Positions 60,853 through 64,000 of a stretch of 64,000 nucleotides of DNA are shown one piece after another (the stretch's first letter is position 1; every line of letters starts with the position of its first letter). The position numbers were made by a program, and so were the translations under genes. The DNA is from Raineyella sp034933565 (GTDB lineage: Bacteria > Actinomycetota > Actinomycetes > Propionibacteriales > Propionibacteriaceae). The DNA is taken from NCBI RefSeq assembly GCF_034933565.1, contig NZ_JAYFNG010000011.1, positions 124,001-188,000 of the forward strand, given 5' to 3'. A model generated the notes under the pieces. It made no database searches. It was not told where the DNA came from and saw only the letters and a program-made list of their open reading frames with translations.

Positions 60853-62139
60853 ATGACCGAGCACACCATGACTGCGCACGCCCAGGATCGTGAGATCGTC
60901 GGCACCACGGTCGGCATCGTCGGTGGCGGCCCCGCCGGCCTGATGCTGTCCCACCTGCTCGCCCGCGAGGGCGTCGACAACGTCGTGATCGACAACCGTC
61001 CGCACGACACCATCGCCACCACCCACCGGGCCGGCATCCTCGAGGCCGGCAGCGTACGGATGCTCACCGAGACCGGCGCGATCAGCCGGATCCCCACCGA
61101 AGGCTATGAGCACGCCGGCATCTACCTGCGCTTCAACGGCGAGAACCACCATCTCGACTTCAAGAAGCTCGTCGGCCGGACCGTCTGGCTCTACCCCCAG
61201 AACGATGCGTTCCTCGACCTCGCGGCCACCCGGGAGCGCGACGGCGGCGACGTACGGTTCGGCGTCTCGGACGTCACCGTCGAGGGCATCGAGTCCGACC
61301 GGCCGACGATCGACTTCACCGATGCCGACGGCACGCCGAAGCGGATCGAGTGCCGGATCGTCGTCGGCGCCGACGGTTCCCGGTCGAAGTGCCGCGACCT
61401 GGTGCCCGGCCGGGTCAAGCACACGATGACCTACCCGTTCGCCTGGTTCGGCATCCTGGCGAGGACCCCGTTCCAGGCCGACGAGCTGATCTACTGCCAC
61501 GGCGAGTCCGGCTTCGCGCTGATCAGCCAGCGCACCCCCGAGATCCAGCGGATGTACTTCCAGTGCGACCCGTCCACGAAGGCAGCGGACTGGACCGACG
61601 AGCAGATCTGGGACCGCTTCGACGAGATCCTCGACGGCCCCGACGGCTTCCGGCTGCAGCGCGGCGAGATCATCGAGAAGACCGTGCTCCAGTTCCGCTC
61701 GTTCGTCCAGGAGCCGATGCAGCACGCCAATCTCTTCCTCGCCGGCGACGCCGCCCACACCGTCCCGCCGACCGGCGCCAAGGGCCTCAACCTGGCCTTC
61801 GCGGATGTCGCGCTGCTCGCCCCGGCGCTGGTCCGGTGGGCCCGGACGGGTGACCGCTCCGCCCTCGACACGTACGGCGAGCGGGCGGCCAAGCGGATCT
61901 GGAAGGCGCAGAACTTCAGCTACTGGATGACCCAGATGCTGCACACCCACACCGACGCCAACAGCTTCACCGAGAAGCGCCAGCTCGGCGAGCTGATGTC
62001 GGTGACGTCGTCGCCGGACTCGATGAAGTACCTCGCCGAGTGCTACACCGGCTGGCCGTACGATCTGCTGGGGCCGGAGGAGCCGGCGACCGGAACGGGC
62101 ACCCTCACGGCGCCCGAGAGCGTGGGGGCGACCCGATGA
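60853..62139 (+). CDS. pobA: 4-hydroxybenzoate 3-monooxygenase
   Basis: 428-residue flavoprotein. The FAD motifs are IVGGGPAGLMLSHLL (G24-G29), VVGADGSRSKCRD (about 168-180) and GDAAHTVPPTGAKGLNLAF (about 297-315). The substrate-side block GFALISQRTPEIQRMYFQCD and the C-terminal RIWKAQNFSYWMTQMLH match Pseudomonas PobA closely, which separates it from other group A hydroxylases. It converts 4-hydroxybenzoate to protocatechuate using NAD(P)H and oxygen. It is about 35 residues longer than Pseudomonas PobA, at both ends. Overlaps the LigA-like gene by 4 bp. Confidence 0.95.
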   Translation: MTEHTMTAHAQDREIVGTTVGIVGGGPAGLMLSHLLAREGVDNVVIDNRPHDTIATTHRAGILEAGSVRMLTETGAISRIPTEGYEHAGIYLRFNGENHHLDFKKLVGRTVWLYPQNDAFLDLAATRERDGGDVRFGVSDVTVEGIESDRPTIDFTDADGTPKRIECRIVVGADGSRSKCRDLVPGRVKHTMTYPFAWFGILARTPFQADELIYCHGESGFALISQRTPEIQRMYFQCDPSTKAADWTDEQIWDRFDEILDGPDGFRLQRGEIIEKTVLQFRSFVQEPMQHANLFLAGDAAHTVPPTGAKGLNLAFADVALLAPALVRWARTGDRSALDTYGERAAKRIWKAQNFSYWMTQMLHTHTDANSFTEKRQLGELMSVTSSPDSMKYLAECYTGWPYDLLGPEEPATGTGTLTAPESVGATR

Positions 62140-62495
62140 GCAGCTACCAGATGCAGCAGGCCATCTTCGACCACCTGCGCCGGCTCGAGGATCCGGCGGA
62201 CACCCGGCGCCCCGACGACGTGGCGGTCACCGGCTACGAGCTCACCGCCGAGGAACGCGCTGCGCTGAGGGCCGGCGACGTGGCGGCCTTCTACGCCCGC
62301 GGCGTCCACCCCGTGCTGATCAACGCGTACTGCCGGGCGAACGGATGGAAGCGGGCGGACTACCGCGTCCTCTTCCCCGCCGGCTCCGACGCCGTCACCG
62401 GCCACCCGCGCTGGCGCGGGTACGGCTCCCGCACCGACGGACGCCTGGGGGCCGACGGCCGGTTCCACCTCAGCGGCGCCGTACGGGAGGCATGA
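62136..62495 (+). CDS. ligA: LigA-like small subunit of extradiol dioxygenase
   Basis: 119-residue protein of the LigA fold: QQAIFDHLRRLEDPADTRRP, ELTAEERAALRAGDVAAFYA, GVHPVLINAYCRANGWKRAD. In protocatechuate 4,5-dioxygenase the small alpha subunit caps the active site of LigB. ATG in a 4-bp overlap with pobA, and it overlaps the LigB gene by 4 bp as well, so subunits are made together. Somewhat shorter than the Sphingobium LigA. Confidence 0.88.
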   Translation: MSSYQMQQAIFDHLRRLEDPADTRRPDDVAVTGYELTAEERAALRAGDVAAFYARGVHPVLINAYCRANGWKRADYRVLFPAGSDAVTGHPRWRGYGSRTDGRLGADGRFHLSGAVREA

Positions 62496-63361
62496 TGGCC
62501 GAGATCGTGCTGGCCTGCTCGGCCTCCCACGCCCCGATGATGTCCGCCGACCCCGCATCGGCCCCGCCGGAGATGCGGGAGCGCTTCTTCGCCGCGATGG
62601 GCTACGTACGTGGCCGGGTCCACGAGGCCGGGGCCCAGGCGGTGGTGCTCATGTCCGGGGAGCACTTCACCAATTTCTTCCTCGACAACCTGCCCCAGCT
62701 CAGCGTCGGCCTCGGCGAGTCCCATCTCGGCCCGGTGGAGAAGTGGCTGGGCATCCCGCGCACGCTCGTCCCCGGGGACCCCGGTCTGGGGAGCGCGATC
62801 CTGGCCGGCACCGTCCGGCGCGGCTTCCAGCCCTCCCTCGCCAGCCGGCTGACGGTGGACCACGGCTTCATGACCGTCTACCACGAGCTCTCCCCCGCGA
62901 TGGACCTGCCGCTGGTGCCGATCGTGATGAACTGCACCACCCCGCCCCTCATGACGCTGCGCCAGGCGTACGACTTCGGCGCCGCGGTCGGCGAGGCGAT
63001 CCGTGCGTACGCCGGTCTGGACCGGGTCGTGCTGATGGGCGCCGGTGGGCTGTCGCACTTCGTCGGCGAGCCGCGCGTCGGCGACATCGACGAGGACTTC
63101 GACCTGTGGTTCCTGCGCCAACTGGAGCTCGGCTGCCCGCCCGAGCTGCTCGACATCGACAACGACGAGCTGATGATCGCCGGCAACGGCACCGGCGAGG
63201 TCCGCGCCTGGGCCGCCTGCGCCGGCGCGATGCAGGGCTCGCGGACGACCGCACTGGCGTACGAACCGATCAGCGAGTGGATCAACGGCATGGGCGTCGT
63301 CCTGCACGAGCCGGCCGGCCGGGAGGCCGTCGAGGCTCCCGCCAGCATCTTCGTCCCCTGA
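62492..63361 (+). CDS. ligB: LigB-like catalytic subunit of extradiol dioxygenase
   Basis: 289-residue class III extradiol dioxygenase. The iron ligands can be read as His in ACSASHAPMM (about residue 14), His in LMSGEHFTNFF and Glu in TGEVRAWAACAGAM; the acid-base His positions lie in LTVDHGFMTVYHEL and GAGGLSHFVGEPRVGD. All match Sphingobium LigB. With pobA upstream the substrate is most likely protocatechuate, opened between C4 and C5 to 4-carboxy-2-hydroxymuconate semialdehyde; gallate is an alternative. ATG 62492 overlaps ligA by 4 bp; ATG 62495 is also possible. Confidence 0.9.
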   Translation: MMAEIVLACSASHAPMMSADPASAPPEMRERFFAAMGYVRGRVHEAGAQAVVLMSGEHFTNFFLDNLPQLSVGLGESHLGPVEKWLGIPRTLVPGDPGLGSAILAGTVRRGFQPSLASRLTVDHGFMTVYHELSPAMDLPLVPIVMNCTTPPLMTLRQAYDFGAAVGEAIRAYAGLDRVVLMGAGGLSHFVGEPRVGDIDEDFDLWFLRQLELGCPPELLDIDNDELMIAGNGTGEVRAWAACAGAMQGSRTTALAYEPISEWINGMGVVLHEPAGREAVEAPASIFVP

Positions 63362-63383
63362 ACGGGAACCCGAGAGGACCATC

Positions 63384-64000
63384 ATGACCGACCCCGTGAT
63401 CGACACGGACGCCACCGCCCCGCCGACCCCCGAGCCAGCGGCCCCCGACCGGGTGACCCGTACCCCGGTGACCCCGGGGCAGGCGGCCCCGGGCCAGGAG
63501 CCCCCTGTCGCCGTGATCGATGCCCCGGTGATCGACGTCCACGCGCACGCGATGCCGATGCCGGTGCTGCGCTGGCTGGCGGACCGGGGGCTGGCGGACC
63601 TGTCGCGTACGGACGACAACATCGTCGTGCTCGACCCGAGGATCTCCGGCGTCGGCCCGGGTGCCCCGCTGCCGCTCGCCCGCTCCATGCACGACCCGGC
63701 AGAACGCCTCTGGGAGATGGACAACGCCGGCGTCGACATGGGGCTCGTCTCGCTGCCGCCGTTCCTGTTCGCCACCACCTGTGACGATCCGGCCCTGGTC
63801 GCGGAGGTGGTCCGACGCGGCAACGACGCGCTCGCCGACTACTGCGCGACGGCCCCCGAGCGGCTGCGACCGCTCGGGGCGGTGCCGCTGGGCTGGCCAG
63901 GGGCGGCGGACGAGGCACGCCGCTGCCTGGACGAGCTCGGCTTCGCCGGCATCGCGATCGGCTCGAGGGGCGGCGGCCGTGACCTGGACGCCTCGGTCAA
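63384..64000 (+). CDS. Amidohydrolase-family protein, truncated by window end
   Basis: Reading frame open from ATG 63384 (GAGAGGA 6 bp ahead) to the last base, 205 codons seen. After a Pro/Thr/Val-rich lead of about 48 residues comes the metal-binding start of the ACMSD/amidohydrolase_2 fold, VIDVHAHAMPMPVLRWL, then MDNAGVDMGLVSLPPFLF and PLGAVPLGWPGAADEARRCL. Same operon as ligAB. It could be a 2-pyrone-4,6-dicarboxylate lactonase or hydratase of the 4,5-cleavage route, or a decarboxylase; the rest of the gene is needed to say. Confidence 0.82.
   Translation, partial: MTDPVIDTDATAPPTPEPAAPDRVTRTPVTPGQAAPGQEPPVAVIDAPVIDVHAHAMPMPVLRWLADRGLADLSRTDDNIVVLDPRISGVGPGAPLPLARSMHDPAERLWEMDNAGVDMGLVSLPPFLFATTCDDPALVAEVVRRGNDALADYCATAPERLRPLGAVPLGWPGAADEARRCLDELGFAGIAIGSRGGGRDLDASV

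Noticed and set aside
59452..61950. 832-codon minus-strand open frame
   Set aside because: Antisense shadow of the transporter and pobA genes, which have clear family motifs.
1..64000. Insertion sequences, prophage, rRNA or tRNA genes
   Set aside because: Looked for transposase or integrase motifs and cloverleaf-like sequences while reading; none was convincing.

Overview
The window is very GC-rich DNA with dense, tightly packed genes, frequent GTG and TTG starts and 4-bp ATGA/GTGA gene overlaps. This, with a HspR-type (HAIR) box upstream of clpB, DUF6541 and DUF2304 membrane proteins and two PspC-domain proteins, points to a high-GC actinobacterium. Propionibacteriaceae or a relative is my guess for the family; it is an inference, not something the sequence proves. 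No rRNA, tRNA, transposase or phage gene was seen.

Region 1 (0.4-11.7 kb): two small PspC-domain membrane proteins, then a leftward operon (GT2 glycosyltransferase, flippase-like membrane protein, two DUF6541 paralogues), a rightward pair of GT4 glycosyltransferases, a leftward GT2/DUF2304 pair and a YdcF-like protein. Region 2 (11.9-31.1 kb): a surface-polysaccharide island with visibly lower GC in places. Rightward it has a polytopic membrane protein, GT2, ABC exporter, NAD-dependent epimerase, O-antigen-ligase-like polymerase, hexapeptide acyltransferase, CgeB-like GT, an unrecognised protein, a 1021-residue GT2-GT4-PIG-L fusion and a GT4. A leftward operon of GT2, two GT4, GT2 and a polysaccharide pyruvyl transferase converges on it. 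Region 3 (31.6-41.1 kb): an acyltransferase-3, then CMP-nonulosonate synthetase, a four-module CBS-NeuB-SAF-TIM-barrel synthase, a low-molecular-weight tyrosine phosphatase, a PqqD/nucleotidyltransferase pair, a Wzc-like tyrosine kinase and a decayed membrane protein. Together regions 1-3 can make activated sugars including a sialic-acid-like sugar, assemble, decorate, flip, polymerise and export a polysaccharide, and control it by tyrosine phosphorylation.

Region 4 (41.2-58.4 kb) is mixed: a Tat-exported choice-of-anchor-like surface protein, a CitE-like lyase, a GyrI-like protein with a CmpB-type membrane protein, clpB, an SppA-type peptidase, an AbiEi-like protein, an AlkB-like protein lacking metal ligands, phosphofructokinase, a DUF2252 protein and a coupled methyltransferase/CMD/ATPase trio. 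It also carries unusual repeats: three palindromic repeats at CRISPR-like spacing (50.7-50.9 kb), a 78-bp repeat shared in inverted orientation with 40.1 kb, and 18-bp and 8-bp tandem arrays.

Region 5 (58.4-64 kb): a LysR regulator divergent from a catabolic operon of AAHS-type transporter, 4-hydroxybenzoate 3-monooxygenase, extradiol dioxygenase LigA-like and LigB-like subunits and an amidohydrolase cut by the window end. This reads as 4-hydroxybenzoate uptake, hydroxylation to protocatechuate and 4,5-ring cleavage.
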